Positions 37,245 to 46,363 of a stretch of DNA of 64,000 bases are shown piece after piece. The stretch's first letter is position 1, and the number at the start of each line of letters is the position of its first letter. The stretch spans positions 124,001-188,000 of the forward strand of contig JAXHMK010000004.1 of the NCBI GenBank assembly GCA_034521495.1, written 5' to 3'. Made by a program: the position numbers and the translations under genes. This DNA is from Balneolaceae bacterium (GTDB lineage Bacteria > Bacteroidota > Rhodothermia > Balneolales > Balneolaceae). The notes beneath the pieces were generated by a model. That model searched no databases, was not told the DNA's origin, and saw nothing but the letters and a program-made list of their open reading frames with translations.

Positions 37245-38423
37245 TTACTGATTATCAAGTGTTCGTTCGAAATAGGGCTGAAGGATGTATTTATATCCAA
37301 GCGTAAAAATGAATAGTGCAAGGCCAACGGCGAATATAACGACCAACCATTCAACCAATGCGGGAGTGTACTCGAACGATAACTTAGAATGATTAAATGC
37401 CTCCGCAATTCCTTCCATGCCCGACATTGGATAGGCCAGTCCAGGAATGATAATATTGACAGGAACCATGGAGAAGCCGATCAGATAGAAAACAGCAGCG
37501 GCTCCCATTGCTTTTAAGTTTTTACTATAAAAGAACAGCAGTATAAGTGGAATTACGATCCCTATACCAAGGTGTATGATCCATGTGGTCCACCAGTAGG
37601 GACCAAAAAGAACAAGATCCAGGGCATCGTTATAGGCCGGGACATTGGGAAAAGCAATAATTAACGCGTTCCCGAGAGCTGCGATAATTCCAATAGAGAT
37701 CGCTCCCAAAAACGCACGAGATAAATTTTCTGCTGTATCTGTATATGCTTCTGTTCCCTTAGTTGGAGAGAATAGCAGATGAATAAGGGTCAGTAGCGCG
37801 ACACCTGCCACAATAGAGGCAATGAAGAACATGAGCGGCATAACCGATACGTTCCAGAACGGACGCGCTGCAACCACACCAAACAGGGCTCCAACCAAAC
37901 TAATAAAAACAATCCCAATCGGAACACTGATATAGCTCAGCCGTTTCAGAAGCACATCCTTATTTTTAATGGTGGCGTAGAGCATGCCTAACAGCAGAAA
38001 AATAAAGAGGATATGCGTCCAGATTTCCCAAATCATTACCGAGCTAAAGCTGGGTTCCAGGAACACTTTCCATGCCCGGAATGGGTGACCAAGTTTAGTT
38101 CCCACAAGAGTCATCGCTGCCGCCAGTGCGGATATTGCAGCTATGAGCACCACGGGCGTCAGCTTTTTCAAAGATTTCATTTTCATGCCATAGTAGAGAA
38201 TAGTGAAGGCAAGAATGGTCCCTACTTCTATCCATATCATATAGATATATGCGCCAACCAGAAGACCCCAGGGAACATAACTGGTGAGAGCGCCGTGATT
38301 GTGCATCACAAACATCTGGAACAGGCCAATAGCTCCGACAATTAAAGCCAGAATGGCTACACCCAATGATATTCTGAAATCTTTTTTTCTTTCTATTTTA
38401 AATGTTGCTGTGCTTGAAGACAT
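37245..38423 (-). CDS. NrfD/PsrC-like quinone-interacting membrane subunit
   Basis: 392 residues, about ten membrane helices. Family features: RISLGVAILALIVGAIGLF at the first helix, TSYVPWGLLVGAYIYMIWIE with the conserved quinone-site Glu, and FGPYWWTTWIIHLGIGIVIP. It anchors the Fe-S and molybdenum subunits to the membrane and exchanges electrons with the quinone pool. Start at 38423, 30 bp after the Fe-S subunit. Confidence 0.92.
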   Translation of the reverse strand: MSSSTATFKIERKKDFRISLGVAILALIVGAIGLFQMFVMHNHGALTSYVPWGLLVGAYIYMIWIEVGTILAFTILYYGMKMKSLKKLTPVVLIAAISALAAAMTLVGTKLGHPFRAWKVFLEPSFSSVMIWEIWTHILFIFLLLGMLYATIKNKDVLLKRLSYISVPIGIVFISLVGALFGVVAARPFWNVSVMPLMFFIASIVAGVALLTLIHLLFSPTKGTEAYTDTAENLSRAFLGAISIGIIAALGNALIIAFPNVPAYNDALDLVLFGPYWWTTWIIHLGIGIVIPLILLFFYSKNLKAMGAAAVFYLIGFSMVPVNIIIPGLAYPMSGMEGIAEAFNHSKLSFEYTPALVEWLVVIFAVGLALFIFTLGYKYILQPYFERTLDNQ

Positions 38424-38453
38424 AACGAAATGTTCTAAAGTGTTAAAGATATA

Positions 38454-39450
38454 TCAGGTGAGGTAGTAAACCCGCGGTTTGGTACCCAGCTCTTCTTTCA
38501 ACCTGAATTGATTGCGCTGTCCAATCAGTTCTGAAACCAGGCTATTTGGATCGTTTGCATCACCGAAATAGGTGGCATACCCGATGCAGGTGGTTACACA
38601 GGATGGAAGCATGCCTTCATCGAGTTTATGCGTGCAGAAATGGCACTTTCGTACACTGCCAATCACAGGGTCTCCCGATTCGTGCGTATAACCTTTGCCA
38701 TATTCGTAATTGGCTGCTATTTCATACGGCTGCTTGGCGGGAGTTCCATCGGTGTAATTAATACCAAAATCGAACGTCCGTGCGTGGTACGGACATGCTG
38801 TAATGCAATATTTACATCCAATACATTGGTCGTAATCCATATCAACAATACCATCAGGCCGTACCCAGGTTGCATTTACCGGGCAAACAGGTACGCAGGG
38901 AGGCTCCTCACACTGCATACAGGGTCGCGGCAGCGATTGTTGAGATACGTTTGGATAGGTTCCAATTTCTTCTTCAATTACCGGCCGATAAACCACGGCC
39001 GGAGGAAGATGATTCTCTGCAACACAGGACACTGTACAGGCACCACAACCCGTACATTTTCGCAGATCGATGATCATCACCCAGCTTCGTTCCTTCAATG
39101 GGTTTTTCCATCGCCATGCTGCAGTTCTTTCTGCATTCGGATGATCATATTTTCATGCTCATCTATATCAAAGACAGGCCATATCCTTCAAGGAAGTTGA
39201 TCATCCGGTGCATCCGTTCAGGATCTTCTTCAACGGCTGCCAAGCCCTTCTTTCACTAACAGCCGGTAAAGACATACATTCCGGTTCCGAGCAGAGTTAT
39301 TGCCTGTTTTAGAAATCGTTTACGATTATTTTCCGGCATTTCCTCCACCGAGTCTTCCGGCTCCATTCCAAAGATCTCTTTTAACTGATTCTCGTCCTCA
39401 ACTACTGAGATATCTTTAGTGGGCTTTTCTGACTTGTAAAATGGATTCAT
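38454..39450 (-). pseudogene. Four-cluster ferredoxin subunit (PsrB/TtrB type) with several frameshifts near the N-terminus
   Basis: The main open part (38454-39098, 214 residues) has four Cys motifs for 4Fe-4S clusters: [35 protein letters not shown] and [17 protein letters not shown] second open piece at 39256-39450 carries KSEKPTKDISVVEDENQLKE and NNRKRFLKQAITLLG. Between them, three frames each hold part of the expected link: LAAVEEDPERMHRMI then [26 protein letters not shown]; and [20 protein letters not shown]. So at least four indels interrupt one gene of about 325 residues, similar to TtrB/PsrB proteins that have such an N-terminal region. Whether the oxidoreductase is functional depends on resequencing. 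Confidence 0.75.
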
Positions 39451-39472
39451 AATCTTTGGATTTTAGTATCGG

Positions 39473-40586
39473 CTAAAATGAGTAATAAATGGTTGTTCTC
39501 AGAATAATATCTGTTTTACGGTCTTCAATTTCATCTCTTTTTTCATCATAAATATTAAAGTAGAGGTTGGGCATGATGCTTACCCGTTCTATTGGCTGGT
39601 ATTTTAACCCAAGGATTACAAGGGATTGATTGGAAAAAAACCGGAGATCGTTGGGATATATTTTATTGGTACTGAAATCAGTGTCGGGATCAAACCTGTC
39701 ATATCGCCCAAAAAATTCTAAATCATTACTGATTCGAGGTATGTTAAATGCAGCGAATACCGAATATAAAAGTGGCTTTACTTCATTAAATCCCTGAGCT
39801 GTTTCTACATTATTAATAATTCGGGCAACTTCCCCGCCAAGACGAAATCGATCTGTCTCATAGCCTAAAAATCCGCGAAGAATAGAGTTTTCTCTGTCAT
39901 CTCCCTGCGACTTATAGTTAAACATAGTTTCAACTGTAAGTCGGCTGTCCAGAAATTTTGCGAATACAGATCCGGTGTATTCCAGCCGCTTGGTTTCTGT
40001 TGGCCTGTTTCCGGTTCCGTTTCCTACCAACGTAGTAAAACCGAAGTTTGAATTTTCATCAAACGTTGCACTGTATGAAATACCCTGGTCAGCAGAGCGT
40101 CCAATGCCCCGGGCATCCAGAGCCTCTTTTTCTACGGAACGGTATCCGAATGATTTTTCCGGAAAGGAAAAGATTGGAGTTGGAATAAGCCCAACGCTCA
40201 CAACATTGTTGTGAAGAAAATCTACTGGAACATTCCACCGAATATAGCCAAGCTTCACAATTGGAGAAAATTTTCCGCTTGGATCTATCGTACCCGAATT
40301 TGTTTCAAATAGAACACGAGTTGTTAGATTACTTGAAATATCATGATCGAAGCCCACATAAATTCTACGTAGGTTACCTCCGATGGCGTTTTTCTCAGTA
40401 TTCATAAATTCTCCACGTCCCCAGAGCGCCTCATCTCCATCCGCTTTCCAATACATATCTCCAAAAACGTATCCCCAAACTTCTAATTTTGGTTCATCTT
40501 CGGAACTGGTTTGGGCAGTTACCACTCCCTGGGTTAAGGAAGGCAAAGCCCAAAAATATTATTCCAATTTTTAATAAGAATCTCAT
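39473..40586 (-). pseudogene. Outer-membrane porin of the oxidoreductase operon, one frameshift in the signal peptide
   Basis: About 370 residues; the long part (39473-40546) is a beta-barrel in the OprP/O or phosphate-selective-porin-like style, with aromatic-alternating strands (VEVWGYVFGDMYWKADGD-like start; ends LRTTIYYSF). The annotated start at 40546 lacks a secretion signal. Adding sequence from ATG 40586 in another frame gives MRFLLKIGIIFLG, and joining it to LPSLTQGVVTAQ by a one-base deletion in GGCTTTG restores a complete signal peptide. It could bring substrate to the molybdoenzyme across the outer membrane. Promoter likely in the 524-bp gap 40587-41110. Confidence 0.7.
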
Positions 40587-41110
40587 AATCAATGAATTTT
40601 ATTTATAACGGCTTTTTTTAAACTAAGACAAAGGTATTTATTCCGTCATTAAAGTCCGAAATACCTTTTTCTTTAACTATTAGTAGAAACCTGTGTATCA
40701 GATAGGTGGATTCATGAAGAGGCTATGGGGGAATTCCTGATAGTTAAATTATTTGACTACCATTAACATACATTTAGTTGTTAGAGGGCTTTGCAAAACC
40801 GTGGTTATTGGTCAATCTGAACTCGATTCAGATTCTCCATTCGTCTTTATAGCCAGTATCTGGAGATCCTGAATCAAGTTCAGGATGACGGTCAGAGTTT
40901 TGCAAAGCCTTCTGTTAAAAAATCTTGCGGGAGCCTTAGAAGCACCAATTTTTACTCTTCCCATTCCATTTTTGGTTCGTTTAAAAAGTTGTGTGGAAGT
41001 ATTTAAACGTTCTCTTTATGTAATCTATACATTCACTAAAAAATATCATCAAACCCAATAATTAAGTAGCTGTTCTATCAATATCGCTACTGGTTATCAT
41101 CATCAAATTT
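40587..41110. other. Intergenic gap with promoter region and element copy 2
   Basis: The gap between divergent porin and DsbA genes. It holds the 131-bp element (40783-40913), AT-rich flanks at 40600-40640 and 41030-41110 that should contain both promoters, and no credible gene. Confidence 0.55.
40783..40913 (+). mobile_element. 131-bp terminal-inverted-repeat element (MITE-like), copy 2
   Basis: Starts AGAGGGCTTTGCAAAACC and ends GTTTTGCAAAGCCTTCT. Same orientation and length as copy 1 (13140-13270), with nearly the same interior from CTGAACTCGATTCAG through TCCTGAATCAAGTTCAGGA. No coding capacity. Confidence 0.85.
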
Positions 41111-41788
41111 ATGCTAATGAATAAACGTATTCTGTTATGGAGCACCCTTATTGGGGTAATGCTTTTAATTGTATATATAATGATAAGCCTTGCAGATAAT
41201 GAGCCGGTTTCATCGGTAAATAACGACGCACCAAACACAATTAGTAGTGATGATATACCCGGCATTCTGCAAGTAAGAGGAAGAGACTGGACCAAAGGTA
41301 ACCCCCAGGCTGAGGTTGTTATTATAAAGTACAGCGACTTTCAGTGTCCGGCATGCAGGTATTATGCTGCTTTCGACGATCAGCTTAGCAAAGAGGCAGG
41401 AGAAGAAATTCTCTTTGTGTATCGCCATTTTCCATTACAAAGTTTTCAGTATTCGCGGATGGCAGCCATATATGCTGAGGCTGCAGGTAGACAGGGAGAG
41501 TTTTGGAGTATGCATAATCTCATCTATATAAACCAACACCAATGGTCAGGAGGTAATGCTGAATCACTATTTCGACAGTATGCAGAGACCCTGCATCTTG
41601 ACATGGACCAATTAGATAAAGATTTGCAGGATCCCTCTATTGCAGAGCGCATACAATCGGACTACGAGAGCGGACGAGAACTTGGGGTGAATTCCGTACC
41701 TGCTCTCTTCATTAACGGTGACCGTATTCAGAACCCAAATTCACAGGATGCCTACCGCGAGCTGATAGAGTCGTATATTAACGAATAA
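41111..41788 (+). CDS. DsbA-like periplasmic thiol-disulfide oxidoreductase
   Basis: 225 residues. N-terminal signal anchor (LLWSTLIGVMLLIVYIMI), then a thioredoxin fold with active-site Cys79 and Cys82 in SDFQCPACRYYAAF, an inserted helical domain, and cis-Pro in VNSVPALFINGDRI. Oxidative folding enzyme of the periplasm. Followed 114 bp later by a VKOR-like protein that is its likely reoxidation partner. Confidence 0.9.
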   Translation: MLMNKRILLWSTLIGVMLLIVYIMISLADNEPVSSVNNDAPNTISSDDIPGILQVRGRDWTKGNPQAEVVIIKYSDFQCPACRYYAAFDDQLSKEAGEEILFVYRHFPLQSFQYSRMAAIYAEAAGRQGEFWSMHNLIYINQHQWSGGNAESLFRQYAETLHLDMDQLDKDLQDPSIAERIQSDYESGRELGVNSVPALFINGDRIQNPNSQDAYRELIESYINE

Positions 41789-41902
41789 CTATTATTACAG
41801 GGAACTTTGAAACAGTATTGTTTTGACCTCCCCAACCCTCTCCTAATGATTCAACAGGGGATTATGAGGAAGTCTTTCAAAGCCCTTTCAGAAAAAAATC
41901 AG

Positions 41903-42340
41903 ATGGACAAACCAACTTCAAACCATTTTTCTTGGGTAATAGCTTATATGGCTTTTGCACTCTTCGGTTTTGCAGATTCAGCCTATCTTACCGCATCACA
42001 TTATTTGGGCAGCTTGCCGGTTTGTACGGTGTTAGAGGGGTGTGATGAAGTAGCATTAAGTGAATATGCAACGATTGGGCCTGTGCCAATAGCCCTGCTC
42101 GGATCACTCTTTTATTCGGGTTTATTAGTAATTGGTGTTGTATGGTTAGACACGAAAAAACCCTTTCTATTTCGATACCTCCCCTTTGTAACAGTCCCTG
42201 CTTTTCTTTTCTCTATGTGGCTTGTATATGTAATGTTTTTTGTGATCAATGCACTTTGCATCTACTGCCTGATGTCAGCAGGATCTACTACTCTTATCAT
42301 GCTGCTATCAATCCGGTTTCGCAGGGTATTATTACATTAA
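41903..42340 (+). CDS. VKOR-family membrane oxidoreductase
   Basis: 146 residues from ATG 41903; an in-frame codon at 41807 would add 32 residues that do not look like family sequence. Four membrane segments. Cys41 and Cys47 in VCTVLEGCDEV form the loop pair, and Cys119 and Cys122 in INALCIYCLMSAGS the quinone-facing active site. VKOR proteins replace DsbB and reoxidise DsbA-like enzymes. Together with the gene before it this forms a complete disulfide system, here beside an Fe-S molybdoenzyme operon. Confidence 0.88.
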   Translation: MDKPTSNHFSWVIAYMAFALFGFADSAYLTASHYLGSLPVCTVLEGCDEVALSEYATIGPVPIALLGSLFYSGLLVIGVVWLDTKKPFLFRYLPFVTVPAFLFSMWLVYVMFFVINALCIYCLMSAGSTTLIMLLSIRFRRVLLH

Positions 42341-42783
42341 CCATACTTCAGCAGTTAATCTACTATCAAGGAAACAATAAAATATTGGGCATGGAAGACT
42401 TCGGAAGTCTTTACAAACATTTTCAAAAGCTGTGTTTTTATTTATAAAATCAACTCAAACGATACTAAAGAAGACTTCCGAAGTCTTTGCTTTTAAAGCC
42501 TCCTGTACGTTAAAAATATGATGCCTTATTTTTTCGAGGCGTGTAATTTAATCAGGGCTGAAATTGAAAATTCGACTGATTCATTCTTTTCCAACCACCC
42601 CTAAATCCCCTCCTTGAAAAAGGAGGGGACTTTAGATACACTTTGATACAGATTAAGAATCAAACTCAAGTTAATAAGATTATATGTCAAGGCTGTAAAA
42701 AGCTTACATTTGTACTGCTGGACCAACAAAATTCGACTGCTCCGGCAATGATTCATATGTTACACTGAAATAAATGTCCTTCT
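42341..42783. repeat. Gap with paired hairpins and a palindromic C/G-rich repeat
   Basis: Two 17-bp palindromes, AAGACTTCGGAAGTCTT (42395-42411) and AAGACTTCCGAAGTCTT (42471-42487), are inverses of each other about 60 bp apart. A further repeat, CCACCCCTAAATCCCCTCC then AAGGAGGGGACTTT (about 42591-42631), belongs to the family at 32035-32160. The moeA promoter should lie in 42640-42783. No gene seen. Confidence 0.65.
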
Positions 42784-43985
42784 ATGATTTCTATTCCTGA
42801 AGCTAAATCACGGTTATTCAACATTATCCAGCCTCTTCAACCCGGCAACAGACCGGTATCTGAAAGTGAAGGCTACATTTTGGCAGATGATCTTTTTTCT
42901 GATATCTCTATTCCCATGTTCAATCAATCGGCAATGGATGGGTATGCTGTGAGAGTTGAGGATGAAACACTGGCCAGCCAAAAGAATATTACTTTACCGT
43001 TGAAAGGGGAAGTTCAGGCCGGCGGGTTTTTCAATGACGCCATCACGCCCAATAGTGCTGTGCGTATTTTCACAGGTGCGCCAGTCCCGGACCAGACCCG
43101 ATGCGTGGTTCGCCAGGAGTATGTGGAAACGGACGGAAAATCAGTGATCATTTCGAGTGAGGATATAGCCGGTGAAAACAATATCCGGCCGGCAGGTTCC
43201 CGGATAAAAAAAGGAGATTTAGCACTGAAGAAAGGTTCCAAACTTACGCCCGCAGCCATCGGCTTTTTGAATGCTTTGGGTATTTCTGAGGCAGAAGTAA
43301 TCCGAAAACCAGAAGTGGCTATTCTTGCCACAGGTAACGAGTTACGAAAACCGGGTGAAGAATTGCAGCCCGGCGAAATCTACGAAAGCAACTCTTCCAT
43401 GCTGAACGCCGCACTTCGGCAGTCCGGCTTTACCGCACAAATAGCAGAATCGGTTCAGGATACCTCGCAAGATTTGAAAACATCATTGGAAAACCTGTTG
43501 AATCAATCTGATCTGGTTATAACAACTGGCGGCATCTCGGTGGGTAAATACGACCTGGTGAAACAGACGCTTGAGGAGCTCGGCGTTGAGCAGATCTTCT
43601 ACAAAGTAAAACAAAAACCGGGCAAGCCGATCTACGCCGGCAAGAAGAGGAGATAAACTGGTTTTCGCACTGCCCGGAAATCCCGCCTCAGCCCTGGTCT
43701 GTTTCTATGAATATGTGCTGCCATCCATTAAAAAAATGAGCGGTTATTCTGATTATGAACTTCCCCAAAAAAACCTGCCGCTGACCAATTCGTTTCACGA
43801 TGAATGATACCCGTGCTATCTTTTATAAAGCCAAGGTTACTAATGGAGAAGTAACCATTTTAGGCGGACAAGGATCCGATATGCTCCAGACCTTTGCCGA
43901 AGCTAACGCACTGGTACTGTTGCCTGCAGGAGAAAAAGAATATAAACCCGGAGACAACGTGGAAACTCACTTGTTGCCTGTATGA
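42784..43985 (+). pseudogene. moeA: Molybdopterin molybdenumtransferase MoeA, two frameshifts
   Basis: About 400 residues in three frames, so full length when joined. Piece 1 (42784-43650): SAMDGYAVRVED, TGAPVPDQTRCV, PEVAILATGNELRKPGEE, and TTGGISVGKYDLVK. One extra base in the AAGAAGAGGAG region breaks the frame before FALPGNPASALVCFYEY. Piece 2 runs to TNSFHDE; a second shift near 43798 leads to piece 3 (RAIFYKAKVTNGEVTI, then PGDNVETHLLPV). MoeA inserts molybdate into adenylylated molybdopterin; its loss would stop Moco synthesis. Since all neighbouring Moco genes are intact, sequencing error is quite possible. The stop region overlaps mobA by 4 bp (ATGA). Confidence 0.85.
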
Positions 43986-44572
43986 AAAATTCAAACCCGA
44001 TCACCGCCATAATATTAGCCGGTGGACAGAGCCGCCGGATGGGTCGCGACAAAGGGTTGGTTTTGTTGAATGGCAAACCGATGGTACAGCACATAATAGA
44101 TAAAGCCCAAACTATTACGAAGAAGGTTATGATTATCACGAATCAACCCGGCTACGAACATTTTGGCGTACCCACCTATTCCGACCTGATACAAGACAAA
44201 GGTCCGCTGGGTGGAATTTACACCGGACTCCACTATGCGCAAACAGAATACAACCTGGTGCTCAGTTGTGATATTCCCCTGGTTCCTGTTTCTTTCCTGA
44301 AAAGACTGGTAAATTATCAGGATGAATATCAGGCGTGGGTTCCGGTTCAAGGAGAACAATTGCAACCGCTCTGCGCTGTTTATAAAAAAGAGATTGCGGA
44401 CCGAATGAAATTATCTATCGAAGACGGACAGTTAAGCATGCATAAATTTCTTAAAACAATTAATACGGCCTTCATAGATGTTTCAGATGTTGAACCTGAA
44501 TATAAAAACTGGTTTGCCAATTTGAATACCCCCGAAGAAGTAAAAGAACATGAGACAAATTATGACGATTAA
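43982..44572 (+). CDS. mobA: Molybdenum cofactor guanylyltransferase MobA
   Basis: 196 residues. Nucleotide-binding motif LAGGQSRRMGRDKGLV near residue 12, then KDKGPLGGIYTGL and LVLSCDIPLVP with the conserved Asp. It attaches GMP to Mo-molybdopterin to form the bis-MGD cofactor used by DMSO-reductase-type enzymes such as the one at 34027-37206. ATGA overlap with moeA and overlap with moaD indicate one operon. Confidence 0.95.
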   Translation: MKNSNPITAIILAGGQSRRMGRDKGLVLLNGKPMVQHIIDKAQTITKKVMIITNQPGYEHFGVPTYSDLIQDKGPLGGIYTGLHYAQTEYNLVLSCDIPLVPVSFLKRLVNYQDEYQAWVPVQGEQLQPLCAVYKKEIADRMKLSIEDGQLSMHKFLKTINTAFIDVSDVEPEYKNWFANLNTPEEVKEHETNYDD

Positions 44573-44795
44573 AGCAACATTATTCGGAGTGCTGGCGGAC
44601 AACGCTCAGGCCAGTAAAATTGAAATTTCAGACGTATCAACAACGGAAGAACTGTTACAAAAAGTGAACAGCAAGTACCCTTCATTTAAAGGTGTGAATT
44701 ATAAAATCTCTGTTAATCAGGCCATTGTTTCGGGAGATCAGAAGATTTCTCCCAATGATGAAATCGCATTGCTGCCGCCATTTTCAGGAGGTTGA
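44562..44795 (+). CDS. moaD: Molybdopterin synthase sulfur carrier MoaD
   Basis: 77 residues from ATG 44562; an in-frame ATG at 44550 would add four residues. Beta-grasp fold ending in the functional Gly-Gly (ALLPPFSGG), which is thiocarboxylated to donate sulfur to molybdopterin. Lies between mobA (overlapping) and moeB (3 bp apart). Confidence 0.93.
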   Translation: MTIKATLFGVLADNAQASKIEISDVSTTEELLQKVNSKYPSFKGVNYKISVNQAIVSGDQKISPNDEIALLPPFSGG

Positions 44796-44798
44796 GGA

Positions 44799-45929
44799 AT
44801 GTTATCTGAACGCGAACAGAACCGTTACAGCCGGCATTTGCTTTTGCAAGAGCTGGGACCTGAAGGCCAACAAAAATTAAAGCAGGCCAAGGTGTTGGTA
44901 GTGGGCGCCGGCGGACTGGGATGCCCTGTTCTGCAATACCTGGCGGCTGCGGGTGTGGGAACGATCGGGATTGTGGATCATGATGTGGTGGAATTGACGA
45001 ATCTTCAGCGGCAGGTGATTTTCAGGGAATCGGATATTGGACATCCCAAGGCAGAACGGGCTGCCGATTATCTCCGCAAGCGGAACTCACTGATCGACAT
45101 TCAGCCACACAACACGCAGCTTACAAGCAGTAACGTCCGGGAACTGTTTGAACCTTATGACATGGTCGTGGACTGCACGGATAATTTCAGCACCCGCTAT
45201 TTGATTAATGATGCCTGTGCCATCCTGAAAAAACCGATGGTGTACGGATCTATTCATCGCTATCAGGGTCAGGTGAGCGTGTTTCATGATTACCGCAGCT
45301 CGAAGGAACCGCCATCCTACCGTTGCCTGTTTCCACAGCCGCCAGAAGAAGGATCGGTCATGAATTGCGCGGAGGCCGGTGTGCTCGGTGTATTGCCCGG
45401 ACTCATCGGAACCGTGCAGGCGAATGAAGTCATTAAATGGATTACAGGAATCGGGGCTGTTCTATCCGGAAAATTGTGGATGCTGGATGCGATGACCATG
45501 AACACGACCCTGTTGACACTTGAACGAAATCATGAATCAGCAGAACAAACCCCAAAGAATTTTGAATCACTTCAAGCATACAGCTACGACTTCGCCTGTG
45601 ATACCAGCAACATTCAGGAAATTACGCCCAAAGAGCTCGAAGAACTGCTTCAAACATCAGATCAGCTCCAATTCATCGATGTGAGGGAATACCATGAGGG
45701 CGACTCGCCGGTGGAATTGAAAGGACGCCGCGTTCCTTTGAGCAAGCTGAAACAGAAACTGGATAGCATCAAACTTAAAAACAAAACAGTTGTTTACTGT
45801 GAAGTTGGCAAGCGCAGCGCTTCGGCTATTCGTCAGCTATCAGAAAAAGATCACAATAGCAGCCTGTACAATCTCAAAGGCGGGCTCAAAGAATGGAATC
45901 AATTTCAACAAAACGGACACCATGAGTAA
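44799..45929 (+). CDS. moeB: MoeB/ThiF adenylyltransferase fused to rhodanese domain
   Basis: 376 residues. The E1-like domain (residues 1-245) has the ATP-binding GAGGLGCPVLQYLAAAGVG, GIVDHDVVELTNLQRQ and EAGVLGVLPGLIG. A C-terminal rhodanese domain (residues about 270-370) has active-site Cys in VVYCEVGKRSASAI. The fused form adenylates MoaD and can also supply sulfur. It has a good ribosome-binding sequence, GGAGGTTGAGGAATG. Overlaps moaE by 8 bp. Confidence 0.95.
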   Translation: MLSEREQNRYSRHLLLQELGPEGQQKLKQAKVLVVGAGGLGCPVLQYLAAAGVGTIGIVDHDVVELTNLQRQVIFRESDIGHPKAERAADYLRKRNSLIDIQPHNTQLTSSNVRELFEPYDMVVDCTDNFSTRYLINDACAILKKPMVYGSIHRYQGQVSVFHDYRSSKEPPSYRCLFPQPPEEGSVMNCAEAGVLGVLPGLIGTVQANEVIKWITGIGAVLSGKLWMLDAMTMNTTLLTLERNHESAEQTPKNFESLQAYSYDFACDTSNIQEITPKELEELLQTSDQLQFIDVREYHEGDSPVELKGRRVPLSKLKQKLDSIKLKNKTVVYCEVGKRSASAIRQLSEKDHNSSLYNLKGGLKEWNQFQQNGHHE

Positions 45930-46359
45930 ATCATCATCGCTTTTTATGGAAGGGGCCATCACCCCGGCGTTTATTTCAGAAGCTATTGCCAAACACAGCA
46001 CCAAAACCGGTATCGGTGCCCACCAGATATTTTTGGGACAGATCCGCGCCGATGAAAAAGAAGAGGGTGTGGTGCAATCCATTGAGTTTACCGCTTACCG
46101 GGAGATGGCGGAAAAAAAGTACGCGGAGATTCGTGAAGAACTCTTTGATGAATATTCCCTGTCGTGCATGCACGTGTATCACAGCCTGGGAAATATCAAG
46201 GTTGGCGAAATCAACCTGTTTGTATTTGTCTCGTCCAAACACCGGAAAGATGCCACCGAAGCCTGCAGGGTTTTGGTTGAAAAAATTAAAAACGAACTGC
46301 CGATCTGGGGAAAAGAGATCCTTGACGATGAAAATTATAGCTGGAAAGTAAACCGATAA
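45922..46359 (+). CDS. moaE: Molybdopterin synthase catalytic subunit MoaE
   Basis: 145 residues from ATG 45922 (MSKSSSLFMEG), which gives the standard length; the longer reading frame back to 45790 only shadows moeB. Motifs GAHQIFLGQIRADEKEEGVV, CMHVYHSLGNIKVGEI, and VFVSSKHRKDATEACRVL with the catalytic Lys. Works with MoaD to insert the two dithiolene sulfurs. Confidence 0.95.
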   Translation: MSKSSSLFMEGAITPAFISEAIAKHSTKTGIGAHQIFLGQIRADEKEEGVVQSIEFTAYREMAEKKYAEIREELFDEYSLSCMHVYHSLGNIKVGEINLFVFVSSKHRKDATEACRVLVEKIKNELPIWGKEILDDENYSWKVNR

Positions 46360-46363
46360 GATT

